Assembly: GCA_022448525.1 (NCBI GenBank)
Contig: JAKVCX010000010.1
Location: 162,784-226,783, forward strand
Reading direction: 5' to 3'
Source of the DNA: Tenacibaculum sp.
Lineage (GTDB): Bacteria; Bacteroidota; Bacteroidia; Flavobacteriales; Flavobacteriaceae
Length of the DNA stretch: 64,000 nt
Below, piece after piece: positions 42,571 to 52,619 of the stretch (its first letter is position 1; every line of letters starts with the position of its first letter). Under the pieces are notes generated by a model. It was not told the origin of the DNA. It did not search any database and was given only the letters and a program-made list of their open reading frames with translations. The position numbers and the translations under genes are program-made.

Positions 42571-43605
42571 ATGGAAAAAACTGATAAAATTATTGTAGGA
42601 ATTTCGTTAGGTGACGCGAATGGAATTGGTATCGAAATTATTTTAAAAACATTTCAAGATAAAAGAATGTTTGATTTTTGCACACCAGTTTTATTTGGTT
42701 CTAATAAAGTAGTCTCTTTCCATAAAAAAGCATTGAACTTGAATAATAGTGTTCATGGAATCCATTCTTTAGATAAAATAGTTCATGGGAAATTGAACTT
42801 GATAAATGTTAGTAAGGAAGAATTTAAAATTGATTTAGGTAAAACCACTCCTGACGGAGGAAAATTTGCTTTAAAATCTTTAACCAGTGCAATGGATGCA
42901 TTAAAAAACAATGCTGTTGATTTACTTTTAACTGCTCCTATAAATAAAGATAACATTCAATCAAAAGAATTTGACTTTCCTGGACACACAGAATATCTAG
43001 AGGATAATTTAGAAGGAAAAAGTTTAATGATATTAATGACTGAAGATTTACGTATAGGTTTAATCACAGGGCATATTCCTGTTGCTAATATTGCTGAAAC
43101 GATAACTCCTGAGTTAATCACAGAAAAGGTTAACATCATGGAACACTCATTAAAACAAGATTTTAATATTAGCAAACCTAAAATTGCCGTTTTAGGATTG
43201 AATCCACATTGTGGAGACAAAGGAGTAATAGGAACAGAAGATGATGAAATAATTAGACCAACAATCCAAAAAATAAAGGAAACAGGAAAATTAGTATTCG
43301 GACCGTATGCTGCTGATGGATTCTTTGGTTCAAAAACCTACAAACAATTTGATGGAGTGTTAGCAATGTACCATGATCAGGGATTAGCTCCGTTTAAAGC
43401 ATTGTCTTTCGGAAATGGTGTTAATTTCACTGCTGGACTTAGTAAAATAAGAACATCTCCAGATCATGGAACTGGATTTGATATAGCTGGAAAAAATAAA
43501 GCCAACACTACTTCATTCGAAGAAGCATTATTTACTTCATTGAAGATTTTTAGAAACAGAAAAGAATACATTGAGTTAGAGAGCAATAGATTAAAATCAA
43601 AATAA
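42571..43605 (+). CDS. pdxA: 4-hydroxythreonine-4-phosphate dehydrogenase
   Basis: A 344-residue enzyme of vitamin B6 synthesis, oxidising 4-phosphohydroxy-L-threonine. The start MEKTDKIIVGISLGDANGIGIEI gives the GDxxGIG motif. Metal-binding histidines appear in FPGHTEYL, GLNPHCGDKG and MYHDQGLAPFK, and the NHG-like DHGTGFDIAG block is near the C-terminus. Length is standard. Confidence 0.95.
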   Translation: MEKTDKIIVGISLGDANGIGIEIILKTFQDKRMFDFCTPVLFGSNKVVSFHKKALNLNNSVHGIHSLDKIVHGKLNLINVSKEEFKIDLGKTTPDGGKFALKSLTSAMDALKNNAVDLLLTAPINKDNIQSKEFDFPGHTEYLEDNLEGKSLMILMTEDLRIGLITGHIPVANIAETITPELITEKVNIMEHSLKQDFNISKPKIAVLGLNPHCGDKGVIGTEDDEIIRPTIQKIKETGKLVFGPYAADGFFGSKTYKQFDGVLAMYHDQGLAPFKALSFGNGVNFTAGLSKIRTSPDHGTGFDIAGKNKANTTSFEEALFTSLKIFRNRKEYIELESNRLKSK

Positions 43606-43638
43606 TATTTATTTATTCCGTATTACAAAACATTTTAT

Positions 43639-43646
43639 TATATTTG
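43639..43646 (+). promoter_or_regulatory. Promoter -7 box for the DUF177-rpmF operon
   Basis: TATATTTG, exact consensus, 22 nt before the ATG at 43669. Confidence 0.55.
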
Positions 43647-43668
43647 CGCCCTCAATTTGATATTGTAA

Positions 43669-44211
43669 ATGAAAGGATTAAAAGAATATAATATTTCTTT
43701 TGTGGGTTTGAAAGAAGGAAGCCACGACTTTCAGTATCAAATAGAGAACAAGTTCTTTGAAGAATTTCAGTATTTAGAATTTAATGAAGTTAACATTAGT
43801 GCGGACATTAACTTTATTAAAAAGAGTACACTACTAGAGCTATTTTTCACAATTAACGGAACAATAAATGTTCCTTGTGATATGACAAGTGAAAATTTCG
43901 ATCAAGAAATTTCAGGAGAGTTTTCTTTAGTAGTAAAGTTTGGACCAGAATTCAATGATGAAAATGATGAGATTTTAATAATCCCTCATGATGAGTATCA
44001 AATTAATGTAGCTCAGTACATTTATGAATTAATCGTTCTTTCAGCACCGTCTAAAAGAATACATCCAGATGTATTAAATGGTACAATGAAATCTGAAGCT
44101 TTAGAGAAGTTAAAAGAATTAACAATAAATAACGAAAAAACAGTTGAGGAAGAATCAACTGACCCTAGATGGGATAAATTAAAAGATTTACTAACAGGAA
44201 AAAACGAGTAA
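43669..44211 (+). CDS. DUF177 (YceD) family protein
   Basis: A 180-residue protein with the DUF177 pattern: central [24 protein letters not shown] and C-terminal [16 protein letters not shown]. In bacteria this family is linked to 23S rRNA accumulation and is almost always cotranscribed with rpmF, as here with a 1-nt gap. The Cys in NVPCD is retained, though the usual second Cys is not. Confidence 0.88.
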   Translation: MKGLKEYNISFVGLKEGSHDFQYQIENKFFEEFQYLEFNEVNISADINFIKKSTLLELFFTINGTINVPCDMTSENFDQEISGEFSLVVKFGPEFNDENDEILIIPHDEYQINVAQYIYELIVLSAPSKRIHPDVLNGTMKSEALEKLKELTINNEKTVEEESTDPRWDKLKDLLTGKNE

Positions 44212-44212
44212 A

Positions 44213-44407
44213 ATGGCACATCCTAAGAGAAAAATATCAAAAACTAGAAGAGATAAAAGAAGAACTCACTATAAAGCTACTATGCCTCAGATAGCTGTTG
44301 ATCCTACTACTGGTGAAGCTCATTTATACCACAGAGCTCACTGGCACGAGGGTAAATTATATTACAGAGGTCAAGTTGTTATTGATACAACAGAAGCTGA
44401 AGCTTAA
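44213..44407 (+). CDS. rpmF: 50S ribosomal protein L32
   Basis: A 64-residue L32 starting [20 protein letters not shown] and ending in a [18 protein letters not shown] block. No Cys residues are present, so it is of the zinc-free type usual in Bacteroidota. It follows DUF177 by one base and a terminator follows. Confidence 0.97.
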   Translation: MAHPKRKISKTRRDKRRTHYKATMPQIAVDPTTGEAHLYHRAHWHEGKLYYRGQVVIDTTEAEA

Positions 44408-44444
44408 GACATTTACCCGCTATTAAGTTGGGTTAGAGAATTTT

Positions 44445-44477
44445 AACGCCAAAAACGTATGTTTTTGGCGTTTTTTT
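44445..44477 (+). terminator. Strong terminator between rpmF and fabH
   Basis: AACGCCAAAAAC (44445-44456) and GTTTTTGGCGTT (44461-44472) form a 12-bp stem followed by T residues. Confidence 0.88.
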
Positions 44478-44502
44478 AGTTACAAAGTGAAAAAAAAATC
44501 AC

Positions 44503-44510
44503 TACTTTTG
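44503..44510 (+). promoter_or_regulatory. Promoter -7 box for fabH-accBC
   Basis: TACTTTTG, exact consensus, 28 nt before the fabH ATG and after the rpmF terminator. Confidence 0.55.
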
Positions 44511-44538
44511 GAAACTAAATTTACTATCCGTAATAGAT

Positions 44539-45534
44539 ATGAATAAAACAACTGCAGCAATTACAGCAGTAGGAAAGTACGTCCCTGATTATGTTCTAAC
44601 CAATAAAGAGTTAGAAACGATGGTTGATACAAATGATGAATGGATTACTACTCGAACTGGAATCAAAGAACGACGAATTTTAAAAGAGAAAGGCGAAGGA
44701 ACTTCATTTATGGCAATTAAAGCCGCTGAAGATTTAATCCAAAAAGCCAATATTGATCCAACAGAAATAGATGTAGTTATAGTTGCTACAGCTACTCCTG
44801 ATATGCCAGTTGCTTCAACTGCAGTGTACACAGCAACTAAAATAGGTGCTGTTAATGCATTTGCCTACGATTTACAAGCAGCATGTTCGAGTTTTTTATA
44901 TGGTATGTCTATTGCCTCGAGTTATATTGAGTCTGGTAGATATAAAAAAGTATTATTAATTGGTGCAGATAAAATGTCATCAATTATTGATTATACAGAT
45001 CGTGCAACATGTATCATTTTTGGAGATGGAGCTGGTGCAGCTTTATTCGAACCAAATGAAGAAGGTTTAGGATTCCAAGATGAATACTTACGAAGCGATG
45101 GAATTGGTAGAGATTTCTTGAAAATCGAAGCAGGTGGATCTATCTTACCTCCTACCGAAGAAACTATAAGAGAAGGACAACATTATGTACATCAAGAAGG
45201 AAGAACAGTGTTTAAATTCGCTGTATCTAATATGGCAGATGTGTCTGAAAAAATCTTAGAAAGAAATAATCTAACCAAAGACACTGTGAACTGGTTAGTA
45301 CCACATCAAGCAAATAAAAGAATTATTGAAGCTACTGCTAACCGTATTGGCTTAGATGAAAATAAGGTTATGATGAATATTAGCCGTTATGGTAATACAA
45401 CATCTGCTACTTTACCTCTTTTATTAGCGGACTATGAAAAAGAATTAAAAAAAGGAGATAATTTAATTTTTGCGGCCTTTGGAGGTGGATTCACTTGGGG
45501 ATCTATCTACTTAAAATGGGCTTATAATAAATAG
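44539..45534 (+). CDS. fabH: 3-oxoacyl-ACP synthase III (KAS III)
   Basis: A 331-residue condensing enzyme that starts fatty-acid synthesis by joining acetyl-CoA to malonyl-ACP. The catalytic Cys is in YDLQAACSSFLYG (about residue 116), the His in LVPHQANKRIIE and the Asn in NISRYGNTTSATLP. The TNDEWITTRTGIKERR block is diagnostic. It is followed by accB and accC on the same strand with short gaps, which places the initiation of fatty-acid synthesis and malonyl-CoA supply under one transcript. Confidence 0.96.
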   Translation: MNKTTAAITAVGKYVPDYVLTNKELETMVDTNDEWITTRTGIKERRILKEKGEGTSFMAIKAAEDLIQKANIDPTEIDVVIVATATPDMPVASTAVYTATKIGAVNAFAYDLQAACSSFLYGMSIASSYIESGRYKKVLLIGADKMSSIIDYTDRATCIIFGDGAGAALFEPNEEGLGFQDEYLRSDGIGRDFLKIEAGGSILPPTEETIREGQHYVHQEGRTVFKFAVSNMADVSEKILERNNLTKDTVNWLVPHQANKRIIEATANRIGLDENKVMMNISRYGNTTSATLPLLLADYEKELKKGDNLIFAAFGGGFTWGSIYLKWAYNK

Positions 45535-45557
45535 ACAATCAACTAAAATTATAAACA

Positions 45558-46046
45558 ATGGACATTAAAGAAATCCAAAATCTTATTAAGTTCGTAGCTA
45601 AGTCTGGTGCCAGTGAGGTAAAATTAGAGATGGATGATGTAAAGATTACGATTAAAACTGGATCTGACGCTCCAGAAACAAAAATCATTCAAGCTGCAAT
45701 GCCAGCTGCTCCACAAATGATGGCTGCTCCAGTTGCTGCTGCTCCACAACCAGTTGCAGAACCTGCGGCTCCTGCAGCTCCAAAAGCTACTGAAGACGAT
45801 TCAAAATATGTAACTATCAAGTCTCCAATTATCGGAACATTATACCGTAAACCTTCTCCAGACAAACCTGTATTTGTAGAAGTTGGTTCTGAAATTAAAG
45901 CTGGAGATACAGTTTGTATTATTGAAGCAATGAAACTATTTAACGAAATCGAATCTGAGATTTCTGGAAAGATCGTTAAAGTTTTAGTAGATGATTCATC
46001 ACCTGTTGAATTTGATCAACCTTTATTCTTAGTTGATCCATCTTAA
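45558..46046 (+). CDS. accB: Biotin carboxyl carrier protein of acetyl-CoA carboxylase
   Basis: A 162-residue carrier with the AccB layout: helical N-terminus MDIKEIQNLIKFVAKSG, an Ala/Pro-rich linker (about 50-80), and a C-terminal biotinyl domain with the biotinylation site EAMKLFNEIE. It carries carboxybiotin between AccC and the carboxyltransferase. It lies 23 nt after fabH. Confidence 0.96.
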   Translation: MDIKEIQNLIKFVAKSGASEVKLEMDDVKITIKTGSDAPETKIIQAAMPAAPQMMAAPVAAAPQPVAEPAAPAAPKATEDDSKYVTIKSPIIGTLYRKPSPDKPVFVEVGSEIKAGDTVCIIEAMKLFNEIESEISGKIVKVLVDDSSPVEFDQPLFLVDPS

Positions 46047-46093
46047 TTTAAGTCTTATAACTCAATCGATTGAGTTTAAAAAACTTATCAATT

Positions 46094-47431
46094 ATGTTTA
46101 AAAAGATATTAATTGCCAATAGAGGTGAGATTGCACTACGTGTAATTCGTACCTGTAAAGAAATGGGCATCAAAACTGTTGCGGTATACTCGAAAGCAGA
46201 TGCTGAGAGTTTACACGTAAGATTTGCTGATGAAGCTGTATGTATTGGTCCTGCTCCAAGTAACGAGTCTTACTTAAAAATGGACAGAATTATTGCTGCT
46301 GCTGAAATCACAAATGCTGATGCTATTCACCCTGGATATGGTTTCCTTTCTGAAAATGCAAAATTTTCTAAGTTATGTGAGGAGCACGATATTAAATTTA
46401 TCGGGGCAAGTGAAGAAATGATCTCTAAAATGGGAGATAAAGCAACTGCAAAAGCAACAATGATTGCTGCAGGTGTACCATGTATTCCTGGATCTGAAGG
46501 GATTTTAGATTCTTACGAAGAAGCTGAAAAAATCGCTGTAGACATGGGATTCCCTGTAATGCTTAAAGCAACTGCCGGTGGTGGTGGTAAAGGGATGCGT
46601 GCCGTTTGGAATAAAGAAGATTTAAAGCCAGCTTGGGATTCTGCTCGTATGGAAGCAAAAGCTTCTTTTGGAAACGACGGAATGTACATGGAGAAATTAA
46701 TTGAAGAACCAAGACATATTGAAATTCAAATTGTTGGTGATTCATTTGGTAAGGCGTGTCACTTATCTGAAAGAGATTGTTCTGTTCAGCGTCGTCACCA
46801 AAAATTAACAGAAGAAACTCCTTCTCCATTCATGACTGATGAATTAAGACATGCGATGGGAGAAGCTGCAGTAAAAGCAGCGGAATATATAAAGTACGAA
46901 GGTGCTGGAACGGTAGAATTTTTAGTTGATAAACACCGTAACTTCTACTTCATGGAAATGAACACTCGTATCCAGGTAGAGCACCCAATTACTGAAGAAG
47001 TAGTTGACTATGACTTAATCCGTGAGCAAATTTTAGTAGCTGCTGGAGTGCCAATTTCTGGTAAAAACTACACTCCTCAATTACACTCAATTGAATGTAG
47101 AATTAACGCGGAAGATCCACATAAGAACTTTAGACCTTCTCCAGGTAAGATTACTTCTTACCACGAGCCAGGTGGTCATGGAGTTCGTATTGATACGCAT
47201 TCTTATGCTGGATATACAATTCCACCAAACTATGATTCAATGATCGCTAAATTAATTGTTACTGCACAAACACGTGAAGAAGCAATTAACAAAATGAAGC
47301 GTGCTTTAGATGAGTATATCATTGAAGGAATTAAAACAACAATTCCTTTCCATAGACAACTAATGGATCATCCTGATTATGTAGCTGGTAATTACACTAC
47401 AAAATTCATGGAAGACTTCGAGATAAAATAA
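46094..47431 (+). CDS. accC: Biotin carboxylase subunit of acetyl-CoA carboxylase
   Basis: A 445-residue ATP-grasp enzyme from the ATG at 46094 ([20 protein letters not shown]); the in-frame TTG at 46070 would add 8 residues and is rejected. The Gly-rich ATP loop is [32 protein letters not shown] and [15 protein letters not shown] carry catalytic residues. It carboxylates biotin on AccB. The operon ends at the terminator at 47451. Confidence 0.96.
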   Translation: MFKKILIANRGEIALRVIRTCKEMGIKTVAVYSKADAESLHVRFADEAVCIGPAPSNESYLKMDRIIAAAEITNADAIHPGYGFLSENAKFSKLCEEHDIKFIGASEEMISKMGDKATAKATMIAAGVPCIPGSEGILDSYEEAEKIAVDMGFPVMLKATAGGGGKGMRAVWNKEDLKPAWDSARMEAKASFGNDGMYMEKLIEEPRHIEIQIVGDSFGKACHLSERDCSVQRRHQKLTEETPSPFMTDELRHAMGEAAVKAAEYIKYEGAGTVEFLVDKHRNFYFMEMNTRIQVEHPITEEVVDYDLIREQILVAAGVPISGKNYTPQLHSIECRINAEDPHKNFRPSPGKITSYHEPGGHGVRIDTHSYAGYTIPPNYDSMIAKLIVTAQTREEAINKMKRALDEYIIEGIKTTIPFHRQLMDHPDYVAGNYTTKFMEDFEIK

Positions 47432-47450
47432 ATTCTTAGTACATATAGTT

Positions 47451-47483
47451 AAAAATCAGTGACCACATGGTCACTGATTTTTT
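47451..47483 (+). terminator. Terminator after accC
   Basis: AAAAATCAGTGACC (47451-47464) and GGTCACTGATTTTT (47469-47482) form a perfect 14-bp stem with a T tail. Confidence 0.88.
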
Positions 47484-47501
47484 ATTTGGTAATTTCGTCT
47501 C

Positions 47502-48743
47502 ATGCTTTTTATTTATAATTTAATTATACATATCGTTTATTTTTTCATCAAAATAATAGCTCTATTTAACACTAAGCTTAAATTATTTGTAGATGGTAGA
47601 AAAGAAACGTTTCGTGCCTTAGAAAGCATTAAAACAAACGATAAAGTATTTTGGATTCATGCTGCTTCTTTAGGTGAATTTGAACAAGCACGACCAATTA
47701 TTGAACAATTAAAAAGACTTTATTCCGATTATAAAATTGTAGTTACCTTCTTCTCTCCTTCTGGATATGAAATTCGTAAAAACTATGATTTAGCTGATGT
47801 TGTGTGTTACCTACCTTTTGATACATCAAAAAATGTAAAGCGTTTTATTAAGCAAGTGCATCCTGATTTAGCAATTATAGTCAAGTATGAGTTTTGGCCG
47901 AATCTATTAAATGAACTTCGTAAAACTAAGACTAAAACCATTTTAGTTTCTGGAATATTTAGAAAAGATCAATTGTTTTTTAAATCTTACGGAAAGTGGA
48001 TGCGTAACTTCTTGTCTGCATTCAATCACTTCTTTGTTCAGAATATGAGTTCAAAAGAATTACTTCATCAAGTTAAATTCAACAATGTTACTGTTTCTGG
48101 AGATACACGTTTTGATAGAGTCCATAAAATTTTAAATCAAGATAACTCCATAGATTTCATTGAAGACTTTAAAAACAATACTTATACAGTTATTGCCGGA
48201 AGTACATGGAAAGAGGATGAAGATTTATTAGTAAACTATATTAATGAGGTTGCTTCAAATGAAGAAAAATTCATCATTGCTCCGCACAAAATAAACTCAG
48301 AAAGTATTGAATCTCTCAGAAAATCAATTCTTAAAAAAGCAATATTATATTCTGAAAGAAATAACGTTGATCTAAAAGATTATCAGGTTTTTATTGTTGA
48401 CACTATTGGTTTATTGACTAAAATTTACGCTTATGCAAATGCCGCGTATGTTGGTGGTGGTTTGGCAACAGGTTTACATAATATTTTAGAACCTGCTACT
48501 TTTGGTGTTCCAGTAATCTTCGGAGGCAACAAGTATCAAAAATTTAATGAGGCTATCGAACTCCTAGAATTAGGAGGAAGTAAAACTATTACCAATCAAA
48601 AAGAATTAAATAGTATTTTAGCCAACTTAAAAAATGACATAACATTAAGAATGGCAATGGGAGAAAGCTGCAAAAATTATATTAGTAATAATATTGGCGC
48701 GACTCCAACTATTCTAGAATACATAAAAGAACAAATACAATAA
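47502..48743 (+). CDS. waaA: 3-deoxy-D-manno-octulosonic-acid (Kdo) transferase
   Basis: A 413-residue GT-B glycosyltransferase that adds Kdo to lipid A precursors. An N-terminal hydrophobic helix (MLFIYNLIIHIVYFFIKI) anchors it. The catalytic Glu lies in WIHAASLGEFEQARP, and KYEFWPNLL, VSGDTRFDRV and AAYVGGGLATGLHNILEPA are family blocks. The stop codon overlaps the next start by one base. Confidence 0.94.
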   Translation: MLFIYNLIIHIVYFFIKIIALFNTKLKLFVDGRKETFRALESIKTNDKVFWIHAASLGEFEQARPIIEQLKRLYSDYKIVVTFFSPSGYEIRKNYDLADVVCYLPFDTSKNVKRFIKQVHPDLAIIVKYEFWPNLLNELRKTKTKTILVSGIFRKDQLFFKSYGKWMRNFLSAFNHFFVQNMSSKELLHQVKFNNVTVSGDTRFDRVHKILNQDNSIDFIEDFKNNTYTVIAGSTWKEDEDLLVNYINEVASNEEKFIIAPHKINSESIESLRKSILKKAILYSERNNVDLKDYQVFIVDTIGLLTKIYAYANAAYVGGGLATGLHNILEPATFGVPVIFGGNKYQKFNEAIELLELGGSKTITNQKELNSILANLKNDITLRMAMGESCKNYISNNIGATPTILEYIKEQIQ

Positions 48744-49303
48744 TGGACATACTTTTACAACCCTGGCCTTGGTATGTATCCGGACCTTTAATATCACTTA
48801 TACTCTTTCTATTTTTCTATTACGGTAAAAGCTTTGGTGTTTCTAGTAATTTAGAAACCATGTGTACAATCGCAGGAGCAGATAAACTATCAGACTATTT
48901 TAAAAAAGACTGGAAAGAACGTGATTGGGCTTTAGTATTTTTGGTTGGACTTATTATTGGTGGTTTTATAAGTTCTTCTTTTTTAACAACAAATGGAATC
49001 GATTCAATCAACCCAGAAACTGTAAAAGAACTAGAAACTTTAGGTTTTTCATACCAACAAAACTCTTATGTGCCTGATGAACTTTTTAGTTTGGATGCTA
49101 TTCTAAGCATAAAAGGGTTCTCTCTTTTATTGATTGCAGGTATTCTTATTGGTTTTGGTACTCGTTATGCAGATGGATGTACATCTGGACATGCCATCAC
49201 TGGATTAAGTAATTTACAGTTACCATCATTAGTTGCCGTAATTGGTTTCTTTATTGGTGGTTTGATAATGATTTGGTTACTATTCCCATTAATTTTTGGC
49301 TAA
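48743..49303 (+). CDS. YeeE/YedE-type transporter, first half
   Basis: A 186-residue membrane protein of the sulfur-transport YeeE/YedE family with about four helices. The conserved Cys lies in YADGCTSGHAITGLSN, the site that binds thiosulfate-type substrates in characterised relatives. With the next gene it makes up a split two-protein transporter. Its ATG overlaps the waaA stop (TAATG), an unexpected pairing of unrelated functions. Confidence 0.88.
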   Translation: MDILLQPWPWYVSGPLISLILFLFFYYGKSFGVSSNLETMCTIAGADKLSDYFKKDWKERDWALVFLVGLIIGGFISSSFLTTNGIDSINPETVKELETLGFSYQQNSYVPDELFSLDAILSIKGFSLLLIAGILIGFGTRYADGCTSGHAITGLSNLQLPSLVAVIGFFIGGLIMIWLLFPLIFG

Positions 49304-49304
49304 G

Positions 49305-49718
49305 ATGAAATATGTAAGATTTTTATTTATCGGGATTTTATTTGGGATCATATTATCTAAATCAGAAGCAATTTCATGGTATAGGATTTATGAAATGTTT
49401 AAGTTTCAATCTTTTCATATGTATGGAATCATTGGAACTGCCGTTTTTACTTCGATGATTTTAATGTTTTTGTTCAAACGACAATACATTAAAGATTATT
49501 TAGGAAATCCGATTACTCCAAAAACCAAAGACAAACACTACGTAAAAACTTTAGTTGGTGGAACTATTTTCGGTTTAGGTTGGGCGTTAGCAGGATCTTG
49601 TCCTGCACCTATTTTTGTATTAATAGGTAATGGTGTTTTCTCGATTTTAATCGTATTGTTTGGAGCTATAATTGGAGCTTTTATTTACGGATTACTAAGT
49701 AATAAATTACCAAAATAA
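49305..49718 (+). CDS. YeeE/YedE-type transporter, second half
   Basis: A 137-residue protein from the ATG at 49305 (MKYVRFLFIGILFGIILSK). It has four helices and the second conserved Cys motif WALAGSCPAPIFVLIG. It follows the first half by one base. The two halves together match the single-chain family members that import thiosulfate or a related sulfur compound. Confidence 0.87.
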   Translation: MKYVRFLFIGILFGIILSKSEAISWYRIYEMFKFQSFHMYGIIGTAVFTSMILMFLFKRQYIKDYLGNPITPKTKDKHYVKTLVGGTIFGLGWALAGSCPAPIFVLIGNGVFSILIVLFGAIIGAFIYGLLSNKLPK

Positions 49719-49720
49719 AA

Positions 49721-49742
49721 TAAGTCAGCCGAAGCTGACTTA
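49721..49742. terminator. Hairpin between convergent genes
   Basis: TAAGTCAGC (49721-49729) and GCTGACTTA (49734-49742) form a 9-bp stem with loop CGAA. The T run is weak, so terminator strength is uncertain. Confidence 0.55.
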
Positions 49743-49764
49743 TGTAAACAAAATATAGTTCTAA

Positions 49765-51069
49765 TTATTTAGTTTTGATATCAATTAAATAAGGAACTAT
49801 TTCAGCTCCACTTTTATTTCTGAACTTAGTTAATAGTACTTGAAAACGTTTATTTCCTTTTAATTCTACTTCAAAAGTGAGTGTTTTTTTATCTTCTTCA
49901 AATCCGATAAAATTTGTGATAGACAAAACATTATCTGCACCTAACGGGCCATAATCAAAACCTCTATATCTTATATCCATTTCTTCAGAGAAAGTAATTT
50001 TAACTAATTTTTTCCCAGGTTCTACTGTTTGACTAAAATTCTCAAACGGTTCTATTTTTTCTATTGTTGGTCTATTTTCATCATAAACACGTTTTAATTC
50101 AATTAATGATTCATCAAAATATTTTACTTCCTCTACGAATTCAATAATTGCTTCGTCATTTGAATAATCAAGTTCAATTAACTTCTTAATTGCTAAACTT
50201 TTGTCTCCTTGAAATTCATTATAAAACTTCTCTGCAATAGAATGCCCTATAAAATAACCTAAATCTCTATGATTAAATTGATTCGGTGCAGAACTCCATA
50301 ACCAATACGAGTAAGATGAATTAAACATTTCTTTTTTAAATTCCTTCAAAATTTTGTCTTTGTTACTTTTACCGTAACTCATACAAGCTTCTTTTGATAA
50401 TTCTCCATAACTTTTCTCTGCGACAAACTCGGCAACTCCCTCATACATACAAGCGGATAATAAATTGCCTCCCATAAAACTCTTCTGTTGCGTATGAACA
50501 AACTCATGAACTGCTGTAAAACCAACATTTTTAATTGGATTTGTTTTAGAGAAACTCGTCATACCGAAAGCATTATTGGTAAACTCCGAAGTATTTATTG
50601 TAGGATCTAAAAGTTGTTTCTCTGTTCCAAAAACTACTAAACTATCCACGGCAGTCCCACCTGTTTTAAAGGCTCCTATCGTAAAATACACTTTCGCATC
50701 TTTTAAATCTGGATAACTTCGTTTTAACTTTTCTAGTCCAGCATTAATTTCAGGGGCAAGAGTTTTGCTTTTAAAAGTATTCTCTCGAATAGAGTTCCAA
50801 TATTGAGGGTAATTAATGATGTTTTCTAAATATTCTTCTGGAGTACAATTACGAACTCTAAACATTGTTTTCTGACCCAAGGACGCTTTACTGATGAATT
50901 CTTCTTCTAAATACTTACGTTGTAAAATCGTGTCATTAGTAGCAACTATTTTATCATAGGCATTCCAATAATTGTCAATATCCTCGGTAGAAATGAATTT
51001 GCTGGTAGTTTCAGTTTTACAGCTAAAGAATAATGATACTAAGGCTATTAATAAAGTTTTAATTTTCAT
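49765..51069 (-). CDS. Lipoprotein with zinc-metallopeptidase motif
   Basis: A 434-residue lipoprotein (signal MKIKTLLIALVSLFFSC). HEFVH near residue 187, in FTAVHEFVHTQQKS, with a downstream Glu in YEGVAEFVAEKSYG, makes a gluzincin-type zinc site. A C-terminal region (about 340-434) looks like an Ig-like domain (FSEEMDIRYRG, FEVELKGNKRFQVLL). The family is not named with confidence; a peptidase role is inferred from the motif. Confidence 0.7.
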   Translation of the reverse strand: MKIKTLLIALVSLFFSCKTETTSKFISTEDIDNYWNAYDKIVATNDTILQRKYLEEEFISKASLGQKTMFRVRNCTPEEYLENIINYPQYWNSIRENTFKSKTLAPEINAGLEKLKRSYPDLKDAKVYFTIGAFKTGGTAVDSLVVFGTEKQLLDPTINTSEFTNNAFGMTSFSKTNPIKNVGFTAVHEFVHTQQKSFMGGNLLSACMYEGVAEFVAEKSYGELSKEACMSYGKSNKDKILKEFKKEMFNSSYSYWLWSSAPNQFNHRDLGYFIGHSIAEKFYNEFQGDKSLAIKKLIELDYSNDEAIIEFVEEVKYFDESLIELKRVYDENRPTIEKIEPFENFSQTVEPGKKLVKITFSEEMDIRYRGFDYGPLGADNVLSITNFIGFEEDKKTLTFEVELKGNKRFQVLLTKFRNKSGAEIVPYLIDIKTK

Positions 51070-51134
51070 TTGGTTTTCTATTTTTTCACAAAACTATTCT
51101 GAAATACAATCGAGAAATTGTAAAAAAATTACCT

Positions 51135-51956
51135 TTATAAATAAACCCAATTAATTCCCTTATTTTCAAGACTTAATTTTTTAAAAAAATCTTTAGGAGT
51201 ATATCCAGTAAGTGATTTAAAGTCTTTAATCATGTGCGCTTGATCAAAAAAACTATTGGAATAACACAAGTCCGTTAATGAATATAAACCTTTCTGACTC
51301 GCTCCAAACTCTTCCAAAGTTCTTTTAAATCTTGCAACTTTTTTAAATTCATTTGGAGTTCTTTTTAAAAACTGCTTGCAATGTTTAATGAAAGTTTTAG
51401 AACTAATTTTAAATTTATCAGTGTAATAATCATTTGGCTTTTCAACACCATCCATAACGTCAGATGTGAAATCAATCAGAAATGGATGAACAAACTCTTT
51501 ATATTTTGATAATAAGTAGGATTCAAACCTTTCGGTAATCCTTTCTTTTTGATCTTCTTCAAGAATAGATTTAATGACTTCTATATCAAAATCAACTAAT
51601 TTATAATAAATACCTTCGCTATCAATCTTGGAAAAACCTTCAAAAAAAGAATAAACACCTAAAGGTTTGAACGCAATACTGATTTCTTTACATATTCCTT
51701 TATAATTAATCAAGAGGGGATTGTTATATCTAAAGATAACATCGCTTATAATCTCTTTATTCTCTGAAGAATTAACGCATATTTTTTCTTTGTTATAATC
51801 AATTTCAACACCGAAACTAAAAGAAACCATATTATACTGATTTGGAAATGTTAGATAAGAAGTCTCTTTTTCCTCATCTATTTCTTCCAAAATATAATAG
51901 AAATAAATATGTTTTTGAAGTAGTTTACTGCTCGGAATAATTACCTTAATATCCAC
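51135..51956 (-). CDS. AraC-family transcription regulator
   Basis: A 273-residue regulator. The N-terminal 150 residues form a ligand or sensor domain of the DUF6597 kind (start MDIKVIIPSSKLLQKHIYFYY). The last 100 residues hold the AraC helix-turn-helix pair, with LTDLCYSNSFFDQAHMIKDFKSLTGYTPKDFFK. It starts 13 nt after the DUF4230 gene and is probably cotranscribed. Targets unknown. Confidence 0.85.
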   Translation of the reverse strand: MDIKVIIPSSKLLQKHIYFYYILEEIDEEKETSYLTFPNQYNMVSFSFGVEIDYNKEKICVNSSENKEIISDVIFRYNNPLLINYKGICKEISIAFKPLGVYSFFEGFSKIDSEGIYYKLVDFDIEVIKSILEEDQKERITERFESYLLSKYKEFVHPFLIDFTSDVMDGVEKPNDYYTDKFKISSKTFIKHCKQFLKRTPNEFKKVARFKRTLEEFGASQKGLYSLTDLCYSNSFFDQAHMIKDFKSLTGYTPKDFFKKLSLENKGINWVYL

Positions 51957-51969
51957 TAGCTTTTTTTAT

Positions 51970-52578
51970 TTAATCCTCAATTAGAAGTACTTTGTCTAAA
52001 TCAATTGAATTTGTATTGTCAACTACTTTCCACTGATATATTTTAGACAACTGATATATTTTAGACAATTCTTCAAATAAGCGTGTTTTAGCCTCTTTTT
52101 TTTGATTTGTCAACTCAATGGTTTCTTTTATTCTTTCAATAGCTTTAGAGTTAACTGTATTGAGTTCTTGCTTTGAAAATGTATTGAATTGACTTTGTTT
52201 TAAATCGAAATATTTTACATCGGGAGAAATGATAACTTCTTGTTCAGGAATTTTATTGATTACAATTTCTCGATTCAAACTATCAATTTGAATATCTAAC
52301 TGAGATAAATCATAACCAACTTCAACTTTCGCATTTACAGATACAATGGCTTTTTTTTGAAACTGTAAATAATCGAAGAAGTACTTTTTGGTATCGGAGA
52401 AACTATACATTTCGGAATAATTTCCCTGAGAAACAACCAACTTACTTAGATTCTTAATTTCATTTACCATTACCTTTACTTCTTCAGTTTGATAAACAGA
52501 CTTTTGCTTATCATACCAAAATTTGGCAATTAAAAACCCTAACAAAAAAACAGCAAGATATTTTAAAAGGCGCATCAT
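51970..52578 (-). CDS. DUF4230 family protein
   Basis: A 202-residue protein with an N-terminal membrane anchor (MMRLLKYLAVFLLGFLIAKF) and a DUF4230 domain marked by NLSKLVVSQGNYSEMYSFSD and VKAKVEVGYDL-like strands. Function unknown. Near the C-terminus the residues LSKIYQ occur twice in a row, caused by an 18-bp perfect duplication. It lies between lspA and the AraC regulator gene. Confidence 0.82.
   Translation of the reverse strand: MMRLLKYLAVFLLGFLIAKFWYDKQKSVYQTEEVKVMVNEIKNLSKLVVSQGNYSEMYSFSDTKKYFFDYLQFQKKAIVSVNAKVEVGYDLSQLDIQIDSLNREIVINKIPEQEVIISPDVKYFDLKQSQFNTFSKQELNTVNSKAIERIKETIELTNQKKEAKTRLFEELSKIYQLSKIYQWKVVDNTNSIDLDKVLLIED
52033..52068. repeat. 18-bp perfect tandem duplication inside the DUF4230 gene
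   Basis: CTGATATATTTTAGACAA occurs at 52033-52050 and again at 52051-52068. It keeps the frame and duplicates six residues. Confidence 0.9.
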
Positions 52579-52619
52579 CTTTTTGTTTGAAAGGTACTAA
52601 AAAAAGATTTGTAATTTAA

